Positions 43,996 to 56,500 of a stretch of 64,000 bases of DNA are shown here, in pieces. The DNA lies in the NCBI GenBank assembly GCA_001972305.1, contig BDDD01002234.1:117334-181333 (forward strand). The letters are read 5' to 3'. Each line of letters starts with the position of its first letter. Position 1 is the first letter of the stretch. The notes under the pieces were generated by a model. It had not been told where the DNA came from. It ran no database searches and worked only from the letters and a program-made list of their open reading frames with translations. The translations under genes were made by a program, and so were the position numbers. The stretch is from Cephalotus follicularis. Taxonomy: Eukaryota; Streptophyta; Magnoliopsida; Oxalidales; Cephalotaceae.

Positions 43996-44373
43996 CCCTA
44001 CTGTAACAGATTGATGGGGTGGTCTTGACATGGAGCATGCACGGAGATTTAAAGAGAAGACTTGTTATTTTCTCTTAATTTGGGTTGTTGAACATTTATC
44101 ATGTTATTTGGTTTTTGTAACATTGGATATTTGTTATCTTGTATTGTATCTGTATCTCACGCTCCGTTTTGGGCGATCAACAGTTACGTTTGGTTTTGGG
44201 CATCACGTAGTATGGGATGCGTGATGTGTTCGGCTTATTTTTAATGCTTCCGCAAGTGATTATTGGATATAGAAAGTTTTAAATTTATGGTAAAATTGCA
44301 TAAGCCGGATTTATTTGTTGATTGCCGTACCACTTTATGTGTTGTCTATGTTTTATGGAAACGGGGTGTGACA

Positions 44374-44708
44374 GATTGCTCGTTGTTCCTGAGACTTGGA
44401 GAACATCAAAGGGGAATCTACTCAAGCTTGTAGCGGCAAAGAAAGAAGGAGCCTTCTCCCGCTGGTATAAATTCTTGGTCCTTCTTCCTTATGCCATTTT
44501 TGTGTGTCACCATTGTTTGCAATGGTGACACCAATTCAATTCTGTTGATGTTGTGGTGATCCATGTGGTCTGTGGACGTGCCATAATGGATTGGTTTCTT
44601 TATATAGAGTGTTATTCCGCTGCCATGATTGTATGTTTAAAGTTTTATTCTACACTCTTACACCATTTGTCCATTTTGGCAACAGACTCGGTATATCCGA
44701 TTCCAACA
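44374..44708 (+). mobile_element. 3' LTR of element E, part 2
   Basis: This resumes with the TSD copy GATTG and ends GATTCCAACA, matching the last about 330 bp of the 5' LTR (30050-30378). Confidence 0.93.
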
Positions 44709-46120
44709 CCAGCTCCTCCCGTTGAGGATGAATCATTACATGAAAATGATTTTCCTGAGTACAACATTTATCCTCCACCTCCCAGGGCTAATCCTGAGTT
44801 GTGGAGATAGATGTGTGTGATCTTTGGCGCAGATGGGAAATCTCATAGGACGCAGAGCTGGCAGAGCTGAACGGAGACCACGAAAGGATAGTGCTTTGAA
44901 CAAATTCTTAAAACTACACTCGCCAGCTTTCTTGGGACTTCCAGATCCTTTGGCAGCAGTGTCTTGGCTTCACCAGTTGGAAATGATCATTCAGGAAATG
45001 TATTGTGATGACTATAAGAAACTGGAGTTGTCTATATATATATATGCTACATGGTTAAGTTGAACATTGGTGGGCCATGGTTAATAATGACTTGATGAGG
45101 AATGGTACAGTTCATTCTTGGACTGCCTTCTAGATAGAGTTCTATGCTCGGTATTTCCCTCAAGATGAAAAGGATAAAAGGGAGATTGAGTTTGCTAATT
45201 TGGTATAGGGGAACATGTCAGTTTTAGAGTATCAGTCCAAGTTTATAAAGCTAGCCCGTTCTGCTCCATATCTGGTGGAAGGTCAGGAACAGAGGGCGGA
45301 AAAGTTTCTTCACAGTTTAAGAATGGATCTGACAAGACAATTGACTCCTCTAAGTTTAACATCCATCACAGAGATTGCTATTTGAGCTAGGTAACTTGAG
45401 GGACTTACAGAGGAAAGTAAACATATGAGGAATAGAGCTAACACCCATCCAGCGCCTACTTCTTGGCACGGTGGTGGTTGTGGTAGCGATAATGGTAAGT
45501 CTCGGAGGACTGATTGTAGTGACTCTCTTGGTTCTCACTGTGCTAGTCCTTCTAGTGATGGGAATCGATCCCCGTTCTGAAGGAGGAGGGGCCAATTGAG
45601 GAGTTCTCGTCAGAGTAACGGGTCTAAATGGCCCAATCAGAGTACGCCTTCCAGGATCTCCGATGCAGGTAACCAAAATTCCCAAACCTATTGCATACAT
45701 TGCCAGAAGACTAACCACACTTCAGAAAACTGCTGATGGCACTTGGGTCTTTGCTTGACTTGTGGTTCTGCTAATCATTTTACTAGGAATTATCTATAAA
45801 GAACAGTTTATGCATCACAGCCTCAGCCACCACATGGGTAGATATCACAGAGATAGTATGGTAGTACACCATCATCTTCTCGTGGGACTTCTCAGTCCAA
45901 GTTGAAGTAGGTCATAGGTTTCACACTGATTGTACTGGCCAGAGTGTTTTCTATGGATCTAGGTTCTGCAATTGGGCGTAACTCAATGATTGAAGGTACC
46001 CTTTGACTTTTTCAGCTTTATCTCGGGTTATTATAGATTAAAACTCATCTCACTCATTCATTACATCTCACATTGCTCCTAGCACAGGTTTTAGTCCTGA
46101 TTGGTTACAATTCCTTATCG
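44709..46120 (+). pseudogene. Element D gag and protease remnant
   Basis: This continues the frame opened at 28203. It has a Gag core (LKLHSPAFLGLPDPLAAVSW, then after a frame change WWAMVNNDLM and MSVLEYQSKFIKLARSAPYL). A first zinc knuckle CIHCQKTNHTSENC is at 45692-45733. A second at 45752-45793 has lost its last Cys (CLTCGSANHFTRN then Tyr). At about 46026-46060 the protease site is D-stop-N followed by SSHSFIT, where D-S-G is expected, so the catalytic motif is destroyed. Many stops are present. It is cut at 46120 by LTR G. The gypsy origin is clear; the clade is not. Confidence 0.8.
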
Positions 46121-48145
46121 TGTCACACCTCGAACTATGAGTGAACCCTACGGCCCGTCACGTGGCAAACCATCCATGTACATATCTTAATTTCAAAATT
46201 ATGCTATAAATAAAAACTTTAACAACCATTACGAGAAAGACCATTCAAACACTTGCACAAATGAATCCAAGGTTATACATCACATAACATACGTCTGTAG
46301 CACTGCCAAAAGCCGACAGGTCGATACAATTGAGAAACAACATCTTATACAGCAACTCTTATACAAGGTAGATAAAACAAATAGGAAATGCTATTGGAAG
46401 TCCTGCCCTGAAAGTCCAGCCCGATCACTTCGAATTATCCTCAACGCTCGACCCTAGATGTTGTGCCTATTTCGAGAATGGGTCAACTAAACACAGCTAT
46501 GTAGGCAAGACTATATGCAATGAAGTGAACAGATATATACAGCTATATGCATGGCATGCGAAATGCATGAATGTCAACTGTGGACAACGTTAATACATCA
46601 ACCGTCCCTAAGCGGTGGAATAATTAACGAGTCATAACCATAGAGATTACCATCCATACACCCTAGGTCTATGGACGCTCAATAGGTCAATCCATAACCA
46701 TCCACGGGTACAAACAATCCAGAAGGTATAAGTACCACTATGTTTTTGGCCAGAGATAGTACATCCATCGTATACGCACTCTCTGTATCGTAGCTGTGTG
46801 GAGTCGAGATAATGCTGACCACATAAACCCTCCCTTAATGCTAGTCTCCTTAAGTTCTAGCTCCTAGTTCCCTCCCTCCCTCCTTTATAAAACAGTGGTC
46901 CTATAGGTCCATCCCCAACGTCGTGTCTCCCTGGGGTTCACCTCTAAAGTGCTTCCTATAGGTCCATATAACTTTCATATTATGTGGTCAAACACCCCTA
47001 ATCTCTATGACAGAGTAAAGATTAGGAATGGGTCATCCCATCAAGTCTCAAAAATGTCAAACCAGAATCCATAACCCTGTAGACCTTTAAACTATAAAAC
47101 CCTAAAATCCTTTAACCCATAAAAACCATTTAGACCATTTATTAAAAACCTCTTTAAAATCCATTTGGAAGGTTGATATGAAGATCAATTGTGTTAAATG
47201 AGGGTTCACATAGGCTACATGGCCTTATGGAGGCTTCTTATAAAACTCATTTGAAGATAAAAGAGTTTGGGGTTGAAAACATTGCATTTCGTATAAAAAC
47301 AGGGCACAAAGCGCTGACCCTTCCATCAAAGCATCGACGGTTTATGGCAGCAATGCATCACTGGTTAGGAAAAGCATCACCGGTTTAGCGTTTCCTTATA
47401 AAGCGTCGACAAGTGCACAAAGTGTCAACAATTATCTTACTCCCAAAGCGTCAACGCTTGAAGCCAAGCATCCACGGTTTTCACAGTTGCAACAACAATG
47501 CATTTGTTGATCGACAACACTAAAAATCAACTCCAATCCCATTTAAACCGTTGGAAAATCAATCCAATGGAGGCCATAAGCCCCAATGGTTGGTTAGAAC
47601 TTGAAAACAACTCTAAACCCTCAGATCCATACCCATAGATCCATAATCGAGGGAGAGAAGAGATTAGTCCAATAAACCTCAAACTCTCAAATCTCTTTCT
47701 GATATGTTATTAAGAGTAACAATCATCCTAACTCATCCATCTAGCATAGATCTATCAATCCATAACCCTATAATCCTTCCATTCCATCAATATGTATGAA
47801 TTCAAAGCATATAGGTAGAACCTACCTCAAAACTGTTGAGCTGAAGATCTGGAAGGATTTGTCGCTGAATTCTTGTTCTGATCCTTCCTTCAAGCTCTAA
47901 ACTCTGCCACGAATCTGCCACGAATCCAAAGACACTTTCCATGGTCAAACTTAAGCGCTCTCTCCCTAACTCCCCCCCTCACTTCCTCTCTCTAGAAAAT
48001 GGAATGAGAAATGGAATGAGAATGAAAGAGTTGAACTGTCTATATATAGACTTCCATGGGAGAAAACCCAGAAACTTGCCCTGGGTTAACTTTAATCAGC
48101 ACTATCCAGAAACAACCATAAAAAGGAAAATATGATAATATCATA
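46121..48145 (-). mobile_element. LTR G fragment (gypsy-like, probably minus orientation)
   Basis: It begins TGTCACACCTCG, like the plus-strand start of minus-oriented gypsy LTRs here. Its architecture is also parallel: an AACTTTAACAACC stretch, a GGGTCAACTAAACACAG block (46475-46520), GTCGAC-type motifs (47320-47490), and a leader with minus-strand TATA-like TATATATAGAC near 48038-48050. Sequence identity to families A and B is low. It is cut at 48145 by element H. No protein is encoded. Confidence 0.6.
47320..47490. repeat. GTCGAC motif cluster (LTR G)
   Basis: Six to eight degenerate copies (AAAGCATCGACGGTTT, AAAGCATCACCGGTTT, AAAGCGTCGACAAG, AAAGCGTCAACGCTTG, AAGCATCCACGGTTT). Confidence 0.75.
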
Positions 48146-51056
48146 TGTGACACCCCATGTCAAATTTAAGATATGTGGCGTGCCAAAGACGCAAGAGTAT
48201 TAATAGTATTATTGTAATTGCAAATTTTACCCAAAAAAAGGCTCACGGGCATGTCTAGAAGGCGCTAGACGCGCCAAAGGAGAAGTAAAAAAAGAGAGAC
48301 CCGAGCGCATAGCACCCGGGAATAAAGAAAACAGAGAGACGGAGGGAATGAGAGAGAGAGATGGCATTGGAGGAGTTGCTGGGCGTGACAGGAGGCGCCA
48401 GGAAGGGAGAGCTCGTCGGTCGGAGCCTCCACTGCATGGTAAGCCCATTATTTCTCCTCCTTTCATTTTTTTTCTTTCTTCCTCTTTCTTCTCTGCCGCC
48501 ACTATCGCCCGCCGTTTGTCGTCGAAATCATTATTGATGGGGCTGGTCTTCATCATGAGGATCAACTATGCCTATTTTGGTGTTGGTCGAGGCGTTGTTT
48601 GGCCAGAATCGACCCGATTCTAGGCGCTGAGTCAACTCAGTTGCCTTGGCTTACTGTCTGTTGTGACGCCACATTTGGCACTGATTCCTGGAGACTCTCG
48701 GTAACCAATGAGTAGCCTGTAGGTTGTGGAAACCAGTGGTGGTGTGACTGGAGCTGTGGTTGTTTGGCCAGAGCTCCGGCGAGGCGACAGCCGCCGACTC
48801 TCGATGAGTTACGGGAAGAGACGCGTAGTACGGGACTGGTGTATACTTTTTTTGAAGTGACCATAATTGTTGGATGACCGACGGGTTGACTCAGTGAGTC
48901 ACACTGGCTATCGGCGATGGCTGTCTGTTCCCGGGCGAGTCATAGTGAGTTTCGATCAGTAATGTGTTGATCAACGGTTATGGAGGGTCAATTTTGGGTG
49001 TCGCCAGAACTTTGGCAGGTTGGCCAGGGTTCCGATTACAACGGTGTTATACTTTTAGTGTGTGGGATGTAACGGATATGTGTTGTTTATGTAGTGTGAA
49101 GGATGGTAGAGTTTCCAAATTATGCGAGGACTCGTTAGCCAATTCGAGCTTTGAGAAGTTAGTTCGTGGTAGAAATTGGCATTGAATTGTGTGTAGAACA
49201 TCTCCTTCCTTTACCTTATTTGTTATTGTTATTCTTTGATGATGAGTTTGATACTTCTATTGAAATTCTTAAATGCCATGTTTGTTGATGGCATGACTTG
49301 TTGATAGCCTTTGTTATTGGATGTCATCTCGTGATATCACTTGTTTTTAGATGTTTCCATCATTGATCATGATTTGATTATGCTTCTTAAATGTTATATA
49401 ATTGTTGATAGACCTTATTGGTGACTCCATCATATGATTGACTTGTTACATGATGTTTTCATCGTTGGTTATTCGAAAATCTTTTGAGTAGTCTCATTTG
49501 AACTCTCATATTGATATGGGACCTTTGTGATCATATATTCATATCGCCTTTTGATGTCGTATCCGCATTGGCTCCTGCGGACATATATTGTTTCTATTGC
49601 TACTATTATATTCATTCTAGCTCCGTATCATCATGTTTGAGTTTTGTTGTTGGGTATGTACCCTTTTGTGGTTCTATTATGAAATGGCTATTGAGGGCGG
49701 ATTTGTCGATTTGGATTGGTTTTCGTATTGTTATACTTGAGCCTTGTTGTTGATACCATCGAGAAATTCATTATTTGAGAGTCCTGTTGTTTTCATATGT
49801 GCCCTATTTTCTTGTGATATGTGATCTTGGTTGGGATTTTTATTTCGTTTGACTTTTGTTGATATATTCATTGGTTTGTGATATGATTCTGAGCGGGTTT
49901 ATGCTAATGTTCTGGGTGACTTGGTCACCTTCTCACACTTGTGACATTGTGACTTGTTGTATTGTTATGCTGTGTTATATTCTGATGCTGGGTACCAGGA
50001 TTTCTGATATGTATTACCTGTCAATGGTGAGGGTACGTTCGATGATCAACTCTCCTTAGTATGCCCATTGGTCTATGATGGGGTGCTATGTGGGAACTAC
50101 CCCCGGGTTCCATACCTGGATCTATGGCATACTATTGTCTATGATGGTTTGCTGAGTGTGAGTGCAGCTGACGCTCCGTCCCTCAACCATTTGACCGTAT
50201 TGGCTATGTGATTCTGACGAGGGCAGATCCGTGAAATAACGACTTCCCCTTGGTCGAGCTTCATATATGTATATTATTGTTGCAGTGATTGTATTATGAC
50301 GCCATGGGATTTGGCGGTGATATGATATGACGCCATGTGATTTGGCGGCAGGTATGAGACAGTGATATGATTGGTACTAGCATCCTCTTATATTTATATG
50401 TTTTCCTGGGTACATATTACATTCTAGATATTGATATTGTCATGATCGTATCTTTAAGTTTTGATATTCATATACTTGATATTATTGTGACTCTCATGTA
50501 CTTGATTGGTGTCTTCAGAATGATATTTGTTCAGTGGACTTCCTTGTTGAGTCACTGGTTATTTCATTGGAGTCGCGTTGTTGTGCTTTTCATGATTGTT
50601 GATCATATTCGTAATTATTGATATTTTATTGTACTTGGGAAGTCCTGAGCTTTGAGTTGTTCAACGGAACTTTTATCGTTGACTTCCGAGTTTCTTTTAT
50701 GGAGCTTTGTTAATGTCTATGTTCATATCTATGGAATTTAATTGTTAGATATTGAGATGGTCTTGATCTCTTTTGTGGATCTTGCTCTCTTTCTTGATTG
50801 TTGGTTCCTCCTTCGGGAGTGTGAATATAAATTGTGTTTTTCTTTACAGGGGGCATATTCTGATAAACGGATACTACATGCCCCATTTTTGTTAAATTTT
50901 AAGAGTTAGAAAAAATTTCAAGTTTTTTGAAAAAGTTCAACTGTATGATGGTTTTAAGAAGTTTTGCGAATGAGGTTTAAGATATCACGTGGAGGTTTCC
51001 GAAAGGAGGCTTGACACGTGATTGTTACATCTGTCTCGGTTGGGACGGGTCTGACA
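48146..51056 (+). mobile_element. 5' LTR of element H
   Basis: 2.9 kb. It has a GAGAGAGAGA tract (48347-48360), a GC-rich leader-like part (48380-48900), TTGTTGATGG-rich DNA, and one copy of the GACGAGGGCAGATCCGTGAA unit (about 50205-50267) that is expanded in the 3' LTR. It has no GTCGAC cluster. Confidence 0.87.
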
Positions 51057-51060
51057 TATT

Positions 51061-51072
51061 TTGTATCAGAGC
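51061..51072 (+). other. Primer-binding site of element H
   Basis: TTGTATCAGAGC, one mismatch to TGGTATCAGAGC, four bases after the LTR end. Confidence 0.75.
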
Positions 51073-53626
51073 TTTTGGTTTTAGATTCTCTAGACTTTTG
51101 AAGTGAAATGTTTTCAAGATTTTGAAGAAAAGAGGAAATGATTTTAAACTCATGCATATCATGCATTGCATCAGTCATGTGTTCGGTAGCATGCCCCGTG
51201 GTCAGTGAGATGGGTCCCGCTGTGGATAGAAAAAGTAAGACCTTTTATGGTTACCAGATAGATGGCTCATGTAGAGCTAGAATAAGATGTAAGGCTAGAG
51301 ACTTTAAGATCGGAGGTACTTTAGGATGTTATCTTTGTTTTTGTAGCGGCCGAGTTAGCTGCGATGACGTTATCTTCCCTATAGCCCTCTATTTAATCGA
51401 TATGTCTGAGTCAGAGTTCTAGCGGGCTATGGCCTAGCTATTCTAAACTTTATGAGTTATCAGCGCAAGATGTATGCGATAAAACACCTTAAATGCATTG
51501 GAGGAACTACTCTATGGTTCTTGCATATGTTCTAGGCCAGCATCATGGTGACAAATCGTTGACAGTGACGAATTGTTAGAAGAGGTTCACGCAACCAGTA
51601 TAGTATGTCTCTTTTTGAGCATTTGATGGAAACGTTAGCGGAGGACGATGAAGGATTTAGCCTATAAGGGGCTATGTCTGGATGACATCATCTATTGTGG
51701 ATGAATGTTGGCTCTATGTAGATCTTCAGAGACAGAGATTCGAACCTCGAGCAGAGCTCGGTGGAGATGATTAAAGATTACGATTACGATTACGTTGACG
51801 AATACCCAAGGCAAACGTGATCACAGATGCTTTGAGTAAGAAGTTTTCTACTTCTATGGCTTCTCTTCAGATGAGTTATTCATTTTGTTAGCGGAGTCGG
51901 ATCATTGCACGTGATCCTATTAGCCTTAGGCATGGGGACTCTATCATCTATTCTTCAGGAGAGACCGATATTGCAGGCCCGGATCAGTCATGCTCGGTGA
52001 AAGAATTCTAACCGCACTGACTGCTCGCTTTGAGACAACGAAAGGTTGATGAATGGGGATAGGTTATGTTAGTCTCACAATGAAGCCGTCAACGGAAGTC
52101 CTTGTGAAGACCATAGTTCACCTTATGTGATGCATTCTAATAGTGTCAAATATATCGTCACTTGAATGAGCACTTCTTGTAGAACAACAAATGAAATGAG
52201 AATATCGTAGTTTTGATCACCAGATGTTCAGCATACCGGTAAATCAATGCAGAGCAACAGCGAAATTTCTAGACTATTACAGCTGCTCTATATTCTCAAA
52301 AGGAAGTGTGTGCTATGATTTGCTATGCTCTGGTGCTATTGATGCAATTTTGCCGTGCGCTTGGCTGTTGTGTGTGCATCTTGATGTGTGCTTGCGTGCG
52401 TTTTATGCAGATGATGCATTCATTTTTCCACACGAAGAGTTTGTACACATGCTACTGTGTGCACTTCGTGTTGTTCGCTTGGCGATTGTGAATGCATAAT
52501 GTGGTGCTTGCATGAGGTTTGTGTGCGTATTTATGTGCACATTCTTCTGCGTACGCTTGCCTTTGTACACATGATGACATGAGTATGTGCAACCTGCCTT
52601 CATGGTGCTTTGAGCATGTACATTCTGTGTACATGATGTCTCGATTGTTAGCTTTGATTGTTAGCACCAGGAGTTTTTACTCATTCTTATATCACGCCTA
52701 TCGGTGCTATCATTGGTTCTCTCGATGTTTTCAGATGTTTGATATTCACTATTCATCATTTTGATTTGTGGTTCGTTTAGATAACCTTTTGCTTTGTGTA
52801 CGTTTGGGCGTTTGAGTGGCATTTTGGTTGCGTGGCTTGGCTAGCCCCATGTTGATTTATTGATTGATCAATACGCATGCCTTCACTTTTGTCTTCAGAC
52901 ATCCTTGCTACTGGTGGATTGTGTTTGAGATCTTGTGCTGCATACCTATGAAACGGAATACCAATGTCCCTCGAAAGATTTTTGCCTGATGCTCTTTCTG
53001 GTGTTGAGTGATCATATAGTACTTTGTCCCAAGTATGCGTTGCTCATTCGACTTGTTGTGGGATACTAGACTTTTCTCGTGCAGTTGGATACGGAACATG
53101 AAATGCACGTGGGACTTCGTTCCTTATTCGCTATCCAATCATTTGTCGCTCGACACGTATGATGTTCGTGTGCCTCGTTGACCCCGCAAACGTGCCTATT
53201 GGCTTGATGGGTGACTCATCTGGTTTTTGATGTTATGTGGGACCATGTCAAGATGGACTTCATCATAGACAATGCGATATGAGTCATACTGGAATGGCCT
53301 ATCCAGACAATACACTTCTATCAATTCGGCTCATCTATGTTTAGACCGCTTGGGTGCGATCATACCAGCACTAATGCATCGGATCCCATTGGAACTCCGA
53401 AGTCAAGGATTCTTGGGCGAGAATGGTACTAAGACGAGCTTTGTCACAGGACTTTCACAGACATAGGCAAGACATGGTTATAACCAACTCATCTACAGAG
53501 CTGGAATGCATCCATGATAGCTTCCATGTATCGATGTTGAGGTAGTACCAGTACAGATACTTGAGCATGCAATACACAGAATATTGTACAATGTGATGCG
53601 AGTAAATTTCAGGGACAAAATTTCTT
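51073..53626 (+). pseudogene. Element H pol remnant (RNase H and integrase traces)
   Basis: There is no long frame. At 51804-51843 one frame reads PKANVITDALSKK, matching the RNase H end block ([12 protein letters not shown] in element B). At about 52120-52270 traces of the integrase zinc region are visible, with frame changes (SVKYIV, MQSN in place of KAEHQ). At 53235-53260 WDHVKMDFI matches the start of the integrase core. Between about 52300 and 53220 lie about 0.9 kb that have no counterpart in element B. gag, protease and RT are not recognisable. Confidence 0.7.
52300..53220. other. Extra segment inside H's integrase remnant
   Basis: In element B the integrase zinc site and the catalytic core are about 30 codons apart; here about 930 bp separate them. 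The first part (52360-52660) is rich in TGTGCA, GTGCGT and TGTACACATG phrases. I see no terminal repeats, and no protein is recognised. It may be a secondary insertion or very decayed sequence. Confidence 0.4.
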
Positions 53627-53642
53627 AAGGAGGGGGGGGGGA
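53627..53642 (+). other. Polypurine tract of element H
   Basis: AAGG followed by A and a run of ten G, directly before the truncated 3' LTR, and preceded by the AAATTTC...GGGACAAAATTTCTT block that is also present before the PPT of F. Confidence 0.8.
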
Positions 53643-54850
53643 GTCGTGCCAAAGACGCAAGAGTATTGATAGTATTATTGTTAATTACAAATTTTACCCA
53701 AAAAAAAAGGGTGACAAGCGCGTCTAGAAGGCACTAGACGCGCCAAAGGAGAAATAAAAAAGAGAGACCCGAGAAAACAGAGAGACAGAGGGAATGAGAG
53801 AGAGATGGCGTCGGAGGAGTCGCCGGGCATGACGCGAGGCACCGGGAAGGGAGATCTCACAGGTCAGAGCCTCCACTACGCGGTAAGCCCATTCTTTCTC
53901 CTCATTTCCTTTTTTTGTTTCTTCCTCTTTCTTCTCTGCCGCCACTGTCGCCCGCCATTCACCGTCAAAATCATTATGGATGTGGCTGGTCTTCATCGTG
54001 AGGATTCGTTGCGCCTATTTTGGTTTTGCTGAAAGCGTTGTTTGGCCAGAATCGACCCAATTCTAGGCGCTGAGTCAACTCAGTTGCCTTGGCTCGCTCC
54101 CGATTGTGACGCCACATTTGGCGCGGATTCCCGGCGAGTCTCGGTAACCAATGAGTAGCCTGAAGGGTGTGGAAGCTAGTGGTGGTGTGACCGGAGCTGT
54201 GGCTATTTGGCCAGAGCTTTGGCGAGGCGACAGCTGGAGAAGCATAGTACGGGCCTCGTTGATACTTTTTTGTGAAGTGGCCATAATTGTTGGATGACCG
54301 ACAAGTTGACTTAGTTAGTCAAACTGGCTGTCGGCGGTGGCTGGCCATTCTCGGGTGAGTCACAGTGAGTTTCCATCAGTAATGTGTTGATCAACAGTTA
54401 TGGAGGGTCGGTTTTCGGTGTCGCCGAAACTTCGGCGGGTTGGACGGGGTTCCGATTACTATGGTGTTATACTTTTAGTGTGTAGGATGTAACTGATATG
54501 TGTTGTTTATGCAGTGTTAAGGATGGTAGAGTTTCCAAATTATGACGAGGACCCGTTAGCCGATTCAAGCTTCGAGGGGTTAGTTAGTGGTAGAAATTGG
54601 CATTGAATTTGTGAGTAGAACATCTCCTTCCTTTACCTTTTTTGTTATTGTTATTCTTTGATGATGAGTTTGATACTTCTATTGAAATGCTTAAATGCCA
54701 TGTTTGTTGATGGCATGACTTGTTGATAGCCTTTGTTATTGGATGCCATCTTGTGATATGACTTGTTTCCTGATGTTTCCATAATTAATCATGCTTTGGT
54801 TGTGCTTCTTAAATGTTAAATAATTGTTGATAGACCTTATTGATGACTCC
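53643..54850 (+). mobile_element. 3' LTR of element H, part 1
   Basis: It starts at GTCGTGCCAAAGACGC. The first about 31 bases of the 5' LTR (including the TGTGACACCCC terminus) are missing, so the LTR border itself is deleted. Otherwise collinear with 48177-49430. Interrupted by solo LTR I with TSD ACTCC. Confidence 0.85.
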
Positions 54851-56249
54851 TGTGACGTCCCGAATTTCATAAATAATTATTTTGAAATTGGTGCGTGTAC
54901 CGTCGTGATAAAATCGATAGAGCCGAGAGTAATAAAAAGGCATTACGCATTTAAGTCGTAATTGTGTTAGCTAAGACGGCTAATATAAATCTATTTTTAA
55001 TGCGCGACAACAAAGCCCAAATGTTCGCAATATTATTGCGATTATTTTGGTGGTTGCTTGGATAATTTATGTCGCGATTTGCGGAAAAATCGGGACCAGT
55101 ACCTTAGTATTTTACCAGAAAATACTAAGGAAGAGACAAATTATAAAGGAAATGAGGGACACACACGGGCGCATCGCGCGCCCGTGCGTTTTTGTACCTG
55201 CAGATTAGAGGAACAGAGAGACAGGGAGAGAGTGCAAGAGAGATTGGGAGAGAGAACGGCAGAGAGATCGGGAGAGGATGCTGGAGGCAGCTACCGGACC
55301 GGGAGAGCACGTCAGTCAACCCAGGGCCTCCAACCGACGGTAACCTCCTCCCCCTCCTTCTCTTTTTCTTTTTTTTTCCTTCCTTCCCCGCCACTGTTCG
55401 CGCAAGATGCCGGCGTTTCCCGACGCCGTTTGCGTCGCGGGTGGGGTGGGTTTTGATGTAGAAGGTCCCCTCTACCCATTTTGACAACCGGTGTGGCGTG
55501 ATTCGGCCGGAAATGGCCGGAATCAATGGGCTGAGTCTACTCAGCGAGTCGACTCACGGTCTCATGAGACACGGCGTTTGGCGCCGAGTCTCGATGAGTC
55601 ACGGCCATGGATGTGTAGGACTGTTGAATGTGTGGCGTTTTTGGGTGGCGATCGGACCTGTGGAGGTTCGGCAAGTTGACTCAGTGAGTCACGACTCACT
55701 GCCTGCCGTGGCGCGGCGTTCGGCGCTGATTCCCGGTGAGTCTTGACCGGTTATTTGTAGACCGTTCAATGTGGAACCCGTTGATAGGTGTTTCATCGCC
55801 TGGTTGTGTCGGTCGGAATCCGGTCGGCTTTTCGGCGACGGAATGTTTTGTATGTCGAACATAACGGAAATGTTTTGTATGTGCAGTGTGTAAGCGGCAA
55901 TTGGATTTGGCATCGAGGAATTAATCAATTGGCGAGAACCGACTTCGGTTCAACGATTATCGAAAAGGTTTGGCAATTGAACGTGCAGCTCGACTGTACG
56001 GTTGTTACCGCTGTAACAGGTAGGGGAAGCTATACATGCAAGTTTGAGTTCAATAATATTGTAATGCCATTGATGAAATGCATGGTTTGCGGATTATGGA
56101 TTGTGTGACTGTGTTAGGGTTGCTATGAATAGATCACCTGTCTGCATATTGTGTTTTGCGATGATTGCGAATTGAATGACATGTGTTGTGTGCTTTGAAC
56201 TCTTTTGGTTTTGAGACATGCTAAAGGAACCGTGTTTTGGTTCGCTTAA

Positions 56250-56500
56250 CCGTCGACGCTTAGGAAAGAAGCGTCGATGCTATGGATTGTTATACGGATA
56301 ATGAGTCATGATTCGCGATAAATGTCGACGCCATGATTCGTCGTGTGTGAGAATGGACACTTGTGCCGTTGACGCCTGAGGTTCCTACCTCAGAGCATCG
56401 ACGCCAAAGGGATGAGATGTTGATGCGTAAAGTTTCTGATTGGAAGCATTGACACTAAGAGTTAAGCGACGACACTTAAGTGATTGGGTTGAACATTAAC
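56250..56500. repeat. GTCGAC motif cluster (I, cluster 1)
   Basis: About eight degenerate copies (CCGTCGACGCTTAGG, GAAGCGTCGATGC, AATGTCGACGCC, CCGTTGACGCC, GCATCGACGCC, GTTGATGCG, GCATTGACAC, GCGACGACAC). Confidence 0.75.

Larger units (their letters stand above)
37018..44373 (+). mobile_element. Element F: deleted Tekay-type gypsy element, perfect TSD
   Basis: 5' LTR 37018-39423, PBS TGGTATCAGAGC 39428-39439 (exact), fused gag-PR-chromodomain frame 39536-41587, PPT AAGGAGGGGTGGA 41620-41632, 3' LTR 41633-44373. TSD GATTG at 37013-37017 and 44374-44378 is perfect. Protein and LTR similarity put it in the same family as element A. The two LTRs look nearly identical apart from one large deletion, so insertion is fairly recent. 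It is non-autonomous because RT, RNase H and integrase are gone, but PBS, PPT, LTRs and Gag region remain. Confidence 0.95.
41633..44373 (+). mobile_element. 3' LTR of element F
   Basis: 2741 bp, TGTAACGCCCGG to CGGGGTGTGACA. It is the complete version of this LTR type in plus orientation, with GTCGAC clusters at 41805-41965 and 42700-43090, candidate splice donor AAGGTAGGGG near 42469, and the conserved module at 43976-43995. Confidence 0.94.
28235..44708 (+). mobile_element. Element E: full-length Ty1/copia element with nested gypsy F
   Basis: 5' LTR 28235-30378, PBS, 1.45-kb untranslated leader, gag, protease, integrase, RT, RNase H (copia order, with integrase before RT), 3' LTR starting at 35660 and ending at 44708, interrupted at 37018-44373 by element F. 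LTR termini are TGTTAGATATAG and GATTCCAACA. The 5-bp duplication CCAGC is perfect (28230-28234 and 44709-44713). The host is the gag of element D. The coding region has one frameshift and six point stops, so it is non-autonomous. LTRs of about 2.1 kb are long for copia. I do not assign a lineage. Confidence 0.95.

Noticed and set aside
44553-44708. Frame joining E's LTR end to D's gag, a possible LTR-initiated fusion protein
   Set aside because: The upstream codons are E's LTR sequence; the real D frame starts at 28203 and is merely interrupted by E. A stop follows shortly after 44800.
47191-47388. Short plus-strand frame in LTR G containing the GTCGAC motifs
   Set aside because: Only 65 codons with no similarity, and the element's sense strand is probably the other one.
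52224-52764. Overlapping frames of 60-90 codons on both strands with cysteine-rich peptides
   Set aside because: Low-complexity TGTG/TGCA DNA gives such frames by chance. There is no signal peptide plus conserved cysteine spacing that would support a secreted peptide gene.
55058-55526. Overlapping open frames on both strands (about 130 codons each) in LTR I
   Set aside because: They coincide with a purine-rich (GA)n and GC-rich tract; the peptides are low-complexity (RERVQERLGERT type) with no family resemblance, and the region lies inside a TSD-flanked solo LTR.
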